The translations under genes were made by a program, and so were the position numbers. Positions 9,401-20,834 of a DNA stretch of 64,000 nucleotides are shown piece after piece; the first letter of the stretch is position 1; each line of letters starts with the position of its first letter. The notes under the pieces are model-generated. The model was not told where the DNA came from. It did not search any database and was given only the letters and a program-made list of their open reading frames with translations. The DNA is from Palaemon carinicauda (taxonomy: Eukaryota; Arthropoda; Malacostraca; Decapoda; Palaemonidae), in the NCBI RefSeq assembly GCF_036898095.1, contig NC_090763.1, positions 63,992,206 through 64,056,205 on the forward strand, read 5' to 3'.

Positions 9401-12400
9401 TCTATACCTTTGAGGAGACTCGTGGCTGGCATAAGGGAGATGAGAGAGGAGGAGGAATGGGGGTTACTGCTTAGGAGAATCTCCCCCCATTACCAGGTCT
9501 TCTCTTGAATGACATTCACTATAACTAAATAACCTAATTTAAAATTTATACTTTATCAACCCTTTTTTTTTTTACACTTCCGTTCAGTTTTGCTGAGATA
9601 TCTATCTAAAGAAGACTATTTTTGCCTTTTCTTTAAAATGACATGAAAATGGAGGTAAAAAATCATGTGAAGACTGCCTGTGTGGCGAAGGGGCGCCTCG
9701 TAACATTCCGCGCTAGTCTCGTTAGTACTTGTCCTTAAAAATGCTCATATGACCCCAAAATATTTGAGCCCAAACCAATACAATATAACGCAATTAAAAT
9801 TTGTATGCTCATATCCTAATTTGTTGATGTTCAAAGTTGTTCGTAAACCGAGGTACTACTGTTTCCTGTTTAATGGGCTTGGGGGTCTGTTGCTTTGCAG
9901 TTCCATCTGTTTTAGATATATGAACTTTAAGTAAATTTTTTAACAATTTAATAATCTATTAGAAAATTCCAATTTAATTGTACTGTATACAGTGTAGAGT
10001 AATCCAGATTGAGTTTTTATTTAATGTTTCTTTACAAAATACAGATTGGTAGTACAATTTTGCTCCAAAACAATAATATTTCAATGTAGAGATAAAGAAT
10101 CTTTCTTTCTTCAGATATCAATACAGTACTGATTTCTTTTGAAAATCCTTTAAAACTATATAATGAATTTACCATACCATATACCAAATTTGACAATAGT
10201 GTACAAGATTTTTGGAAATTGCTAAACTGAAACAATACACTAGGATTACTTTTATTGCATTACCCCAATACCGCATCTAGTTTTAAAAAAATTTAGTGAT
10301 TTTGTTTTGATACCAGCCTCCTTAACCTTATGTTTGTGTAAATCTATCTTAGTTAAGTTTCCTCTACCAAGTGATTAAAAATCTTTAACATTTATGTACG
10401 GAATTAGAAGTCCAACTCGATTTTTATCAAAGTCGTTTTGACGTGGTGATATCAGTTGGCCTTCTCTGGGGATGTATCTGGATTAAAATGAACATTCTGT
10501 AGTCCAAAGTCTCTTAGGAAAATAGTGGCGTACCACAGGTTCAAAAATGCAGGTAGTAGATATATCTGTCAGCCAGGTGACTTGCATACACCTCGCAATG
10601 CATTTCTTGATATGATTTCTTCATCTGTGATACCCAGAATCTAAGCCATGTAACCCAAGTGGCTAAAAATATTTGTTTTCATCATTGTAGTTCTAGCTTT
10701 ATCTACAATTATTTTATTTTTGACCATTTTTTTTTTCTTTGTACATGTAAAATTTTTAAAATTTATTTTGCTTTGTTTTCATAGGAAATGTTTATAGCGT
10801 ATTTTGTCAAGATTATTTGCAACTTTCTTTATTCCCTTACTAGTGATTTAGCTTGTAAAGTATTTCACCATGGCAGTAGTAAGTATTGATTAGTGATGCC
10901 GAGAATTAAATTAATACTGTATAGTGTAGTAGATTCACCTAATTCTGCATATTGTTGGTATAACGTATATTTTTATGCAAGTCACACCAGGTGTTGATCA
11001 TTTTATTAAATGTGCTATATAAGTGTCGCAGAACATCTTTACTCAGTCTTTAGCTATCCTTTTGAACGTGTAATAATTGCTTGTTTGAGAGTTTGGTCTC
11101 CAAAAGACATCTGGATTCAATTGAATCCTAACAGAGGTACTTTACCAAAAATATACTTTGTTAAGACCTATATATTTATAATATTAAGAATGCTTATCAA
11201 TAAATTTTTCAATTTTATTAAGAACAAATACTGTAGAATAATTGAATTTGTATGCCCTTCCCATACTTAAACAATCACTTGTAAATAATTATAATGGATG
11301 AAGTTACAACACTTGAAGCTTCTACAGTATACAAACAGTGTGACTCATAAGTATGTGGAGATTATTATTGTGGTATAATTTTTCCATACCACCGGAAAAA
11401 CTGCTGTAGCTCTTGAAAACAATTACAGTATGCCCTTATTAGGTCCTTGTAAAGAAAAAAGGGAAAGTACACAGTTCTTGAGTAAAGCAACACGTAAGAA
11501 TTTATAATACTTTTGCTCATTCTACTCGACTAGGTACCTTTAAAAAAGTGATAAGTTGCAAGCAGTATTTTTTCCCAGTTTAAACAGCATAAACATTTCC
11601 ATAAAATAAACACGAGGAAATTACCTTACAGCACTATTATCATGACTGAATTTAATCTTTTAAAAATTGAATCTGATCTTTAATTACATTATTTGATATA
11701 AAGCGCAGGAGAATGCAACTAAATTTTAATGAAAGTACTCTACTTGAAAAATATACCATATGCACCATTTAAATTATTCCCAATCTCATCAATTATAAAG
11801 TTAAGATATTTGAAGTTAACATCATGAGACTTAGGAATCACAAATACTATAGTTGGAAGGGCTATATTAATCTGTAATTATTTATTAGAGCATAACAGGA
11901 AAGGTAATATTTTCATTATCTCACGAGATTGCTAAAATGACTAAACTGGTTCAGACAAACTGTAGGGCAAAGATGAAAGATCACTACTGTATGCTAAGTC
12001 ATGACATAAAGCACTATACAATACGTTTCAAACACAGTGCTGTATAGGGAAAATCTGTATATTCCACATCATTAAAAGGCACTTTTACTGCTTGCTAGTA
12101 AGGAATTGGGTGACTCAATTAGTGAAAATTACTTTAGAAATTTAAAAATTTCATGTACACACAAGGACCTACATAAGACCACTCCGGTAACTTGATGCCA
12201 TTTATTCTATACTGAAGGGTAACCCATGTAATTTCTAACTGGTCTATGATAAATAACATTTTATTTGATCCTGTTTTATAAAAAGAGCGGAGGGGTCACT
12301 ACAGTGCTGGAATTGTATTTATTACCTGCTGCAAGTAAATACATGTACAAGGTGGTACAGCATTTTAGACAACTCATTACTCCAGTAGTGATTCTTTTTT

Positions 12401-13042
12401 TCATTATATATACATATATATACTGGAGTTTAAAATAAACAAAAATTATCTGTAACCTGAAATTCTAGTGTTTCACATTGCAATCCGTACACCTTAGGCA
12501 TTTTTACCTTCCCTTTGTATTTTAAAAGTTCATGAACTTCTTTCATGCAGAAGTGGGATTTCTAGTAAAAATTGTCTTAATACAGCATAAAAGATGCCGC
12601 CATGAGACTGCTGTGGCTTCTGTAATAAATTATGATTTTTGTATGCCTTAATTCTACTTCTATAATACTGTATGGAAAATGTGCAATTTAAAAAATATGC
12701 TGTACAATTGAAAATCGCTTAATACTAGTATGAACAGAATTTATGTTTTCAAGTATAAAAGAAAATTCTTTTAGTAAAAAAAAAAATTACTACATTTTAT
12801 TTCAAGTTTTTGATTGAAATATCGCAAAACAAATTAGTAGCATTGCTTGGAGCAAGAAACCTTAATATTGTGTTGATGCTGTACTCTACAGTATATTCAA
12901 ACCAGATCTGTAATTATAGTACCACATAAGGTATATATGGAAGAGATTAAGAACCGTAAAAGAAAACTACAATCAAGTACCTCCAAATAGTCCCTTGTAC
13001 TTTAACACAATGTGCAATAAAATTTAGTTGAAAACAGAGTTG
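9401..13042 (-). other. 3' flank / probable 3' UTR of the adenylyl cyclase gene
   Basis: No coding block seen. The sequence downstream (to the left) of the cyclase stop codon is AT-rich, with many TACTGTA-type motifs. Several minus-strand AATAAA hexamers occur; the first after the stop is at 12796-12801. How far the UTR extends cannot be decided from sequence alone. Confidence 0.4.
12796..12801 (-). terminator. Candidate polyadenylation signal AATAAA
   Basis: First AATAAA on the minus strand after the stop codon of exon K, about 245 nt downstream, followed within about 20 nt by a run of T. It is plausible as a proximal poly(A) signal; other AATAAA hexamers lie further on (for example near 12318 and 11881). 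Confidence 0.35.
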
Positions 13043-13248
13043 TTAAACAGCTTCATCAGATCTGTTCTCATCCTTGTAGAGGCTTCTAAGATTATGGTGA
13101 GAAACAGCCGTCTTTCCCTTTCTCGAAAGTGCAGGAGTAATACTCCCAATTGACAATGGAATACTGCCTGATGCACCTCCAGGACAAGGGGATGACAGCT
13201 CTGACGGAGACACTTTTCTAGGTCTTTCTCTTCTGACAGTTGTGTTAC
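13043..13248 (-). CDS. Adenylyl cyclase, terminal exon K
   Basis: The acceptor is a good pyrimidine tract ending TATTCCTCAG, and the exon begins with two bases that complete the codon (Ser) started by exon J. It encodes 67 residues and then TAA at 13045-13043. The tail is basic and Ser/Pro-rich (RREREPRKVS-like start, then SPSELSSPCPGG, SRKGKTAVSHHN), with several possible phosphorylation sites. It is too short to be notable by length; the support is the phase match, the clean acceptor and the stop that brings the whole model to an exact 860 codons. It is about 20 kb from exon J. An undetected small exon between J and K cannot be excluded. Confidence 0.65.
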
Positions 13249-14009
13249 CTGAGGAATATAAAAACTTGTAGAACTAGCTTAATACAATTGAAAAAGTTTT
13301 AAGGCATAGGGGGAAATTGCATCATATTGTTTGATATGCTATAATCATTCCTGTAATATACTGTAGTTTAAATAGGGCTTAAAACTAACTCGTCAAAACT
13401 TGAATTTCCGAGCCAACACCAGCTTCAGAAACCAATGACTGGAATATTGCAGGATCTATCCAGTAGATTCCCTAGTAATTTTCCTTAGAAAATCAGAAAT
13501 GAAACACTGAATAATATTTATAATTTTGTTACTGTTTATCATTAATTTACCAAGAGATATGAAGCACTGGGTAGCCAATTTTAAGATTCACAAAATTTTC
13601 AATCTGAAAACTTTGTATAGGTGGATATGATGTACAGTAACCCTAGATTTTTTCTTTTTGCAGACTGAAGTTAACTACCGTACGAGGAACTAGTTTCACG
13701 AATGTCATGGCATGACTACACATATGCAAAAGCATCACATCTTCGACACTCATGCAAGGATATTCTGACAGCTTCAGGAGCAATTGACCGTTAAGAAACA
13801 TTTCATACAGCAGCTGTGCTCATGAGAAGGTAATATTTAGTATTCGTCGTAAATTTTTTTCATTACATACCTTATACAGTATCCATAATGTAGTACAGTA
13901 TTATTGCAAAGATTTTACCTTGTACAGTATCCATAATGCAATACGGAGTATTATGGCAAAGATTTCAAAGGGATGACAGACCAATCTCAGCGTGTTACCA
14001 AATTAATTT

Positions 14010-14182
14010 CTTTTGTGGGAGGTTGGGCTGTGGTACCCTAGCAGTACCAGCTGAACTCGGCTGAGTCCCTGGTTAGGCTGGAGGAACGTAGAGAGTAGTC
14101 CCCTTTTTGTTTTGTTTCTTTGTTGATGTCGGCTACCCCCCAAAATTGGGGGAAGTGCCTTGGTATATGGATGGATGGTTCT
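14010..14182 (+). repeat. Short dispersed repeat with GGAT-type tail
   Basis: A GC-richer island inside AT-rich intron. It contains the motif TACCCCCCAAAATTGGGGG, a small palindrome, and ends in GGTATATGGATGGATGG, a short tetranucleotide tail of the kind left by SINE/LINE retroposition. No second copy is in the window; repeat status is inferred from composition and tail. Confidence 0.4.
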
Positions 14183-15438
14183 TAGAATGATATGCATCTT
14201 CTCAGTGTTATGGGAAGCTCTCACACAGTTGAGTCCATTCAGTTTGTCTTCCTCTCCATATTGATTTCACATCCCTACGCTTTTCTTATTCTCTGGGATA
14301 TCAGTTTTCATAACCGTAATAGTAACGTGATTCTTTTATGATACCAAAATAAGGTACAGTATTTTTTTTTTTATACACACAATTACAGTACACTATATAA
14401 TCTAGTATTTGACTAATTTCAATTTGCTGGAAAAAGAATATCTTGAGGCATGCAAGAAATGCCCTATTAGATTCTTCTCTCTGATAATGAGCTGTTTCGT
14501 ATTCTATTCTCAGATTGAATATGAAAGACTGACTGAAGTAAATTTAGTAAAGCATTAATATTTTATTGACAGAAAATCTTCAGCCATTTACTCTGGCTCC
14601 AAGAGTTCTATAGAATTAATCAATATAATACAGCACATATGTTAATCTAAAGAGCAAAGAAGGGACTTTTATGAATAATATACAGTTCAGTATATCAACC
14701 CCAAGTACTACATGATTTTATTGAAGTCCCCTCATGAAAAATGAAGTAGCTAAGAATTACAAAGTTTATTTGGATATGTTAGTCTAATAAAGAGTTTAAT
14801 CATTAAGAAAAGGCAAGATATGTGGTATTCAGCCTTCCTACTAAATAGTGAGATATTTAGACATCCTTTACTAGATCCATCACAGTTACATAAAGGTCAA
14901 AATTCTTTTAATCAGACAAAATTTGGGTACGCAATTGACCCATATATACGCTGTATTTGGCGATTTGTAAATAATTTCATGTTTAACTATTGTTCTTTGG
15001 CAATTTTTATTACTGTACAGTATTATTGGTAGATTTCTAATTCAAAATTTTATGTTTTGACCCGCGCTTTTCAACATCAAGCTGTATTTGGGTAATTCAA
15101 AATTTCTCATTTTGGCTTGCGTTAGTTGTCATATTACACAACTGCGTAAAGTTATGTTCATGGCTGTGCTGCCACTGCACTCCTTACATCGTAACGTGGA
15201 AGAAATTTTTTTTAAAATGAATATTGGACTCCTCTAAGCAAGCCGTTGTAACTGTGCGTTGTAAAGTGAATCGTTGTTAAATGAGGAGTACCTGTACTTA
15301 TCATTTGAAGTCCTACCCACCACCCCACTCACAGTGGTTCAAACTTCTTCTCACAGTACTGTACCGACAAGAAAGATGAATGAGGAAACAAAATGGTGGG
15401 GGTAAATGGGAACCCTATGCTTACAATAAATAATTCTT

Positions 15439-15704
15439 GACACTATCTATCAGGAAGAAATAGGGTAGTATGGGTATCTTTACAAAGTTTTTTCTTCTTT
15501 TTAATGTGGCTGAGCCATTCACACATGGTGAATAGCTAATTTACTTTGGTGAGTATTGAAATAATCAACTAGACACTATCTATCAGGAAGAAATAGGGTA
15601 GTATGGGTATCTTTACAAAGTTTTTTCTTCTTTTTAATGTGGCTGAGCCATTCACACATGGTGAATAGCTAATTTACTTTGGTGAGTATTGAAATAATCA
15701 ACTA
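15439..15704. repeat. Exact tandem duplication, 133-bp unit x2
   Basis: GACACTATCTATCAGGAAG at 15439 recurs at 15572, and the two 133-bp units (15439-15571 and 15572-15704) are identical by eye. Perfect identity in intronic DNA means a very recent duplication or an assembly artefact. Confidence 0.9.
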
Positions 15705-17071
15705 TTTTAAAAATTATGGTTTTGTTAATTTGTTCATACAGTATATTCCCTCCATAGCATTTGTAACATTTGTAGCATTTTTTCCACATATATTGGAAAA
15801 TTTGGTATTTATAATCCTTCGTGATAAGTGTGCCTCATGGTCACAAATAATATACCTTGTCTTTTTAAATGCCGAGGAAAAATTTATCAACATATAATGA
15901 ACCACCAGATATCAAATTAATTAATATAGATTAAGAGCCATTGACATTAATTTTAAAAAGAATGCCATACTTATAACCAGTTACTACTAGTGCACAGCCA
16001 ATGCAAATAACATATAAAATATGAAGGCTAAATTCTAGTACAGTAATCTTATAGCTTTTCTGGGATAGTGAAAAAAAAGGAAAGCATTACAAGCTACGCC
16101 ATTTAAGAAATACTTTGCAAAGAAATATTACCAGTAATTTTTATGATAAAACTTGTTCATTTACAAAGTAGTACAGTATACTGTATGTTCATAATCTATT
16201 ATTTATTCTCCCATATACAGCATACAGTGGGTAAAGTACCTTGCACTAATCTAGTGAATGCCAAACATTTCAATTTTTTATCCAAGACTGGGGAGTACAT
16301 TTCTTGTAATTTAGCTTCTGATTACAGTATATATGAGTAGTTTTAAATTTGCAATATCAGTTACAAATACTGTTGTCCCATAACATTTACGGGGGTTACA
16401 TAACTTATACACCTCAGATTGTTAACATTTGCAAATTTATGCTGCCTCCTTTAATGATCTATCAGATCTTCAATGCTGCCTTCCTTAATCCTCTATCAGC
16501 CCTTCTATTTCCTTATATAACAAAGAAAAATCCTTTGTGTATCCTTGGTTACAATCTGCCACTGTTAAACCCGCAAATGGTATGGGACTACTGTATTGTA
16601 TTATATCTTTGATATTAAGTTAGTGAGCAAAATTATTTTTAGTTGACATTTACATAAACTTGACATCATAATAACCAGTTAAACAGGCATTGTCTACTAC
16701 AATAAAAAAAGCACTGTTATTACTTATAGCCAGTTACTACTGATGTACATTACAGTATATAACCTATACAAGTCAAGAAAGGAATTACATAGAACACACA
16801 GTGTAAATTAAGAGAACAGTACAATACTCCTCTAGCTTCAAGACAGTACTGTAAATGTGAAAAGTAAAGCATAATGTGCTACACCTTTCAAGGAGAAACT
16901 TTCAAAAAATATGAAAAAAAAAAAAACTTTATTCCATTCACAATATCTTAACGAAAGGCTCATTCTTTGAATAGAGCTGTCACATATGAGAAATATCTAA
17001 AATATAACCAAATTTATACAGCTTTATATTAAAAGAATAATAATTTTGATTGAACTGAGATTATAAAAAAT

Positions 17072-17367
17072 ATGATATTTTAATTATAAAATAAATTTTT
17101 GAATATACTTACCCGGTGAATATATAGCTGCAACTCTGTTGCTCGACAGACAAAAACTGTACAAAAAAACTCGCCAGCGATCGCTATACAGGTTGCGGGT
17201 GTGCCCATCAGCGCCATCTGTCAGCCAGATACCAAGCTCCATGTAAACAAAGACTCAATTTTCTCCTCGTCCCACTGCGTCTCTATTGGGGAGGAAGGGA
17301 GGGTCCTTTAATTTATATATTCACCGGCTAAGTATATTCAAAAATTTATTTTATAATTAAAATATCA
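17072..17367. repeat. Fold-back structure at the left end of DIRS-B copy 1
   Basis: The stretch ending ATTTTTGAATATACTTACCC (about 17072-17122) is the reverse complement, over roughly 50 bp with about one mismatch, of the stretch starting at about 17315 (ATATATTCACCGGCTAAG). The left inverted terminus lies between these arms, so the end can form a cruciform. Part of the same arm is kept in DIRS-B copy 2 at 45045-45095. Confidence 0.75.
17109..17265 (+). repeat. Left inverted terminal repeat, DIRS-B copy 1
   Basis: 157 bp, complementary to 23389-23545 with only a few mismatches. It contains the motif GCTCGACAGACAAAAACTGT and its partner at the right end. Confidence 0.9.
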
Positions 17368-17787
17368 TTTTTAATATATAGCTGATTCACACCCAGGATG
17401 GTGGGTAGAGACCAGTATAATATGTTTACATTTTATGAGCTAAGAGTTTTTATTTCATTTTAGAAGTTATCAAAATAACAAAAACAAAATAAATAGGTAC
17501 CTGGTAAGGAAGTCGACTTGAACGATTACTCTGCCTTATAAGTACGTCTTCCTTACGGAGCCTCGCGATCCTCTTAGGATGCTGATAGACCCCTAGGAGC
17601 TGAAGTATCAAGGGCTGCAACCCATACAACAGGACCTCATCAAACCCCTAATCTGGGCGCTCTCAAGAAATGACTGACCACCCGCCAAATCAACCAGGAT
17701 GCGAAAGGCTTCTTAGCCTTCCGGACAACCCATAAAAACAACATTACAGTAAAAACATTTCAAGAGACAGATTAAAAGGATATGGAA

Positions 17788-20436
17788 TTAGGGAATTGTA
17801 GTGGTTGAGCCCTCACCCACTACTGCACTCGCTGCTACGAATGGTCCCAGTGTGTAGCAGTTCTCGTAAAGAGACTGGACATCCTTTAGATAAAAAGACG
17901 CGAACACTGACTTGCTTCTCCAATAGGTTGCGTCCATTATACTTCGCAGAGATCTATTTTGCTTAAAGGCCACGGAAGTTGCGACAGCTCTAACTTCGTG
18001 CGTCTTCACCTTAAGCAAAGCTCGGTCTTCCTCACTCAGATGTGAATGAGCTTCTCGTATTAACAATCTGATAAAGTATGATAAAGCATTCTTTGACATG
18101 GGTAAAGATGGTTTCTTAACTGAACACCATAAAGCTTCAGATTGGCCTCGTAAAGGTTTGGTACGCTTTAAATAGAACTTAAGAGCTCTAACAGGGCATA
18201 AGACTCTTTCTAGTTCATTGCCTACGATCTCCGATAAGCTGGGAATATCGAAAGATTTAGGCCAAGGCCGAGAAGGCAGCTCATTTTTGGCTAGAAAACC
18301 AAGTTGCAGCGAACAGGTGGCTTTTTCTGACGAAAATCCGATATTCTTGTTGAAGGCATGAATCTCACTGACTCTTTTAGCCGAGGCTAAGCATACCAGG
18401 AAAAGTGTCTTTAGAGTGAGATCTTTCAGGGAGGCTGATTGTAACGGCTCAAACCTGTCTGACATGAGGAATCTTAGTACCACGTCTAAATTCCATCCAG
18501 GAGTAGCCAAACGACGCTCCTTGGTGGTCTCAAAAGACTTAAGGAGGTCTTGAAGATCTTTATTGTTGGAAAGATCTAAGCCTCTATGCCGGAAGACTGA
18601 TGCCAACATGCTTCTGTAGCCCTTGATAGTGGGAGCTGAAAGGGATCGTCCTTTTCTCAGGTATAAGAGAAAATCAGCTATTTGAGCTACAGAGGTACTG
18701 GTCGAGGATACAGAAACTGACTTGCACCAGTCTCGGAAGACTTCCCACTTCGACTGGTAGACTCTAATGGTGGACGCTCTCCTTGCTCTAGCAATCGCAC
18801 TGGCTGCCTCCTTCGAGAAGCCTCTAGCTCTCGAGAGTCTTTCGATAGTCTGAAGGCAGTCAGACGAAGAGCGAGGAGGCTTTGGTGTACCTTCTTTACG
18901 TGAGGCTGACGTAGAAGGTCCACCCTTAGAGGAAGACTTCTGGGAACGTCTACTAGCCATCGAAGTACCTCGGTGAACCATTCTCTCGCGGGCCAGAGGG
19001 GAGCAACTAGCGTCAACCTTGTCCCTTCGTGAGAGGCGAACTTCTGCAGTACCTTGTTGACAATCTTGAACGGTGGGAATGCGTAGAGATCCAGATGTGA
19101 CCAATCTAGGAGGAAGGCATCTATATGTATTGCTGCTGGGTCCGGGGCTGGGGAGCAATAGATTGGAAGCCTCTTGGTCAGCGAGGTTGCAAAGAGATCT
19201 ATGGTTGGTTGGCCCCAAGTGGCCCAAAGTCTCTTGCACACATCCTTGTGGAGGGTCCATTCTGTTGGAATTACTTGCCCTTTCCGACTGAGACAATCTG
19301 CTATGACATTCAAGTTGCCTTGGATGAACCTCGTTACTAGGGAGATGTCTTGACCTTTCGACCAGATGTGCAGGTCCCTTGCGATCTCGTACAACGTCAG
19401 TGAGTGGGTACCTCCTTGTTTGGAGATGTACGCCAAGGCCGTGGTGTTGTCTGAGTTTACTTCCACCACTTTGCCTCGAAGGAGAGACTTGAAGCTTTTC
19501 AAGGCCAGATGTACTGCCAACAGCTCCTTGCAGTTGATATGCATGCTCCTTTGACTCGAGTTCCACAGTCCTGAGCATTCCCGACCGTCTAGTGTCGCGC
19601 CCCAGCCCACGTCCGATGCGTCCGAGAAGAGAACGTGGTTGGGAGTCTGAACAGCCAGGGGAAGACCCTCTCTTAGGTTGATATTGTCCTTCCACCAAGT
19701 CAGACAAGACTTCATCTTTTCGGAAATGGGGATCGAGACCGCTTCTAGCGTCTTGTCCTTTTTCCAGTGAAAAGCTAGATGGTATTGAAGAGGACGGAGG
19801 TGTAGTCTTCCTAGTGACACAAATTGTTCCAGGGATGACAGCGTCCCTACCAGACTCATCCACAGCCTGACTGAGCAGCGTTCCTTCTTCAGCATGTTCT
19901 GGATGAATAACAGGGCTTGACTTATTCTGGGGGCCGACGGAACAGCCCGAAAAGCTAGACTGTGAATCTCCATCCCTAAATACACAATAGTTTGGGATGG
20001 GACCAGTTGCGACTTTTCCATATTGACTAGGAGTCCCAATTCCTTGGTCAGATCTAGAGTCCACTTGAGATCCTTCAGACAGCGACGACTGGAAGAGGCT
20101 CTGAGAAGCCAGTCGTCCAAATAAAGGGAGGCTCGGATGTCCGATAAGTGGAGGAATTTGGCCACATTCCTCATCAGCCTCGTAAACACGAGAGGAGCTG
20201 TGCTTAGGCCAAAGAACAGGGCCCGAAACTGGTAGACCACATTTTCGAAAACGAATCTCAGAAAAGGTTGGGAGTCTGAGTGAATGGGGACGTGGAAGTA
20301 GGCGTCCCTTAGGTCTAGCGAGACCATTCAGTCTTCCCTTCTGACCGCTGCTAAGACTGACTTTGTGGTCTCCATGGAGAACTTCGTCTTTGTGACAAAG
20401 ACATTCAGAGCACTGACGTCTAGCACCGGTCTCCAC
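17788..20436 (-). CDS. DIRS-B copy 1 tyrosine recombinase (frame open across RT)
   Basis: An 882-codon frame; the recognisable YR is the last ~365 codons (about 18880-17788). It starts with a linker and a helical SAM-like domain (around RVYQSKWEVFRDWCKS), then has the catalytic Arg in AKRVSEIHAF, the His-x-x-Arg box in HEVRAVATSVAF, and Trp plus the nucleophile Tyr in ATYWRSKSVFASFYLKD. The upstream ~515 codons overlap RT/RNase H in another frame and have Ser/Arg-rich composition. The YR frame equals the Gag frame. No internal stop is present, so this YR looks intact. How it is expressed (own start, splicing or frameshift return) is not visible. Confidence 0.85.
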   Translation of the reverse strand: METGARRQCSECLCHKDEVLHGDHKVSLSSGQKGRLNGLARPKGRLLPRPHSLRLPTFSEIRFRKCGLPVSGPVLWPKHSSSRVYEADEECGQIPPLIGHPSLPLFGRLASQSLFQSSLSEGSQVDSRSDQGIGTPSQYGKVATGPIPNYCVFRDGDSQSSFSGCSVGPQNKSSPVIHPEHAEEGTLLSQAVDESGRDAVIPGTICVTRKTTPPSSSIPSSFSLEKGQDARSGLDPHFRKDEVLSDLVEGQYQPKRGSSPGCSDSQPRSLLGRIGRGLGRDTRRSGMLRTVELESKEHAYQLQGAVGSTSGLEKLQVSPSRQSGGSKLRQHHGLGVHLQTRRYPLTDVVRDRKGPAHLVERSRHLPSNEVHPRQLECHSRLSQSERASNSNRMDPPQGCVQETLGHLGPTNHRSLCNLADQEASNLLLPSPGPSSNTYRCLPPRLVTSGSLRIPTVQDCQQGTAEVRLSRRDKVDASCSPLARERMVHRGTSMASRRSQKSSSKGGPSTSASRKEGTPKPPRSSSDCLQTIERLSRARGFSKEAASAIARARRASTIRVYQSKWEVFRDWCKSVSVSSTSTSVAQIADFLLYLRKGRSLSAPTIKGYRSMLASVFRHRGLDLSNNKDLQDLLKSFETTKERRLATPGWNLDVVLRFLMSDRFEPLQSASLKDLTLKTLFLVCLASAKRVSEIHAFNKNIGFSSEKATCSLQLGFLAKNELPSRPWPKSFDIPSLSEIVGNELERVLCPVRALKFYLKRTKPLRGQSEALWCSVKKPSLPMSKNALSYFIRLLIREAHSHLSEEDRALLKVKTHEVRAVATSVAFKQNRSLRSIMDATYWRSKSVFASFYLKDVQSLYENCYTLGPFVAASAVVGEGSTTTIP

Positions 20437-20834
20437 CCTCCTGTCTTCTTTGAAACTAGGAAGAGGCGGTTGTAGAATCCCGGTGATTGAAGGTCCGAGA
20501 CTTTGACCACCGCTCCCTTCTCTAGCAAAAGAGACACTTCCAGTTTCAGGGCTTGTCTCTTATCTTCCTCTCTGTACCTGGGAGAGAGATCGATGGGAGA
20601 CGTTGCTAGAGGGGGTTTGCGTACAAAAGGGATTTTGTACCCCTCTCTGAGTAACTTCACAGATTGTGAATCTGCGCCTCTCCTCTCCCAGGCTTGCCAG
20701 AAGTTCTTGAGTCTGGCTCCCACTGCTGTCTGAAGTTGCGGGCAGTCAGACTCTGCCCTTAGAGGACTTGGATCCTTTCCTCTTCCCTCGCTTCCCTTCG
20801 GCACGAGCACCTCCTCTGCTGGAGGCTCTGCCAC
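18687..20834 (-). pseudogene. DIRS-B copy 1 reverse transcriptase/RNase H, one nonsense codon
   Basis: Frame +1 to Gag and overlapping its 3' end by about 90 nt. N-terminal part has the primer-grip-like region (PGFYNRLFLVSKKTGGWRPV), then an in-frame TGA at 20328-20330 where copy 2 has Trp. After it come LDLRDAYFHV, the catalytic YLDDW (about 20123-20109), the RNase H-like block (LFSDASDVGWGA, VNSDNTTALAYI, NVIADCLSR), and the DIRS-type C-terminal segment IDLFATSLTKRLP with LVAPLWPAREWF. Catalytic residues of both domains are intact, so the only visible lesion is the stop. The upstream end has no ATG; 20834 is GTG, suggesting expression by frameshift from Gag. Confidence 0.8.

Larger units (their letters stand above)
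13249..17071 (-). other. Intron J-K, left part (no coding block)
   Basis: AT-rich intronic sequence with the dispersed repeat at 14.0 kb and the tandem duplication at 15.4 kb. Short open frames here have no recognisable motif or plausible splice context. Confidence 0.5.

Noticed and set aside
17788..18880. YR as an integron- or phage-type integrase, suggesting bacterial DNA
   Set aside because: It is accompanied by DIRS RT/RNase H, Gag and inverted termini, within introns of an animal gene; the DIRS explanation is complete.
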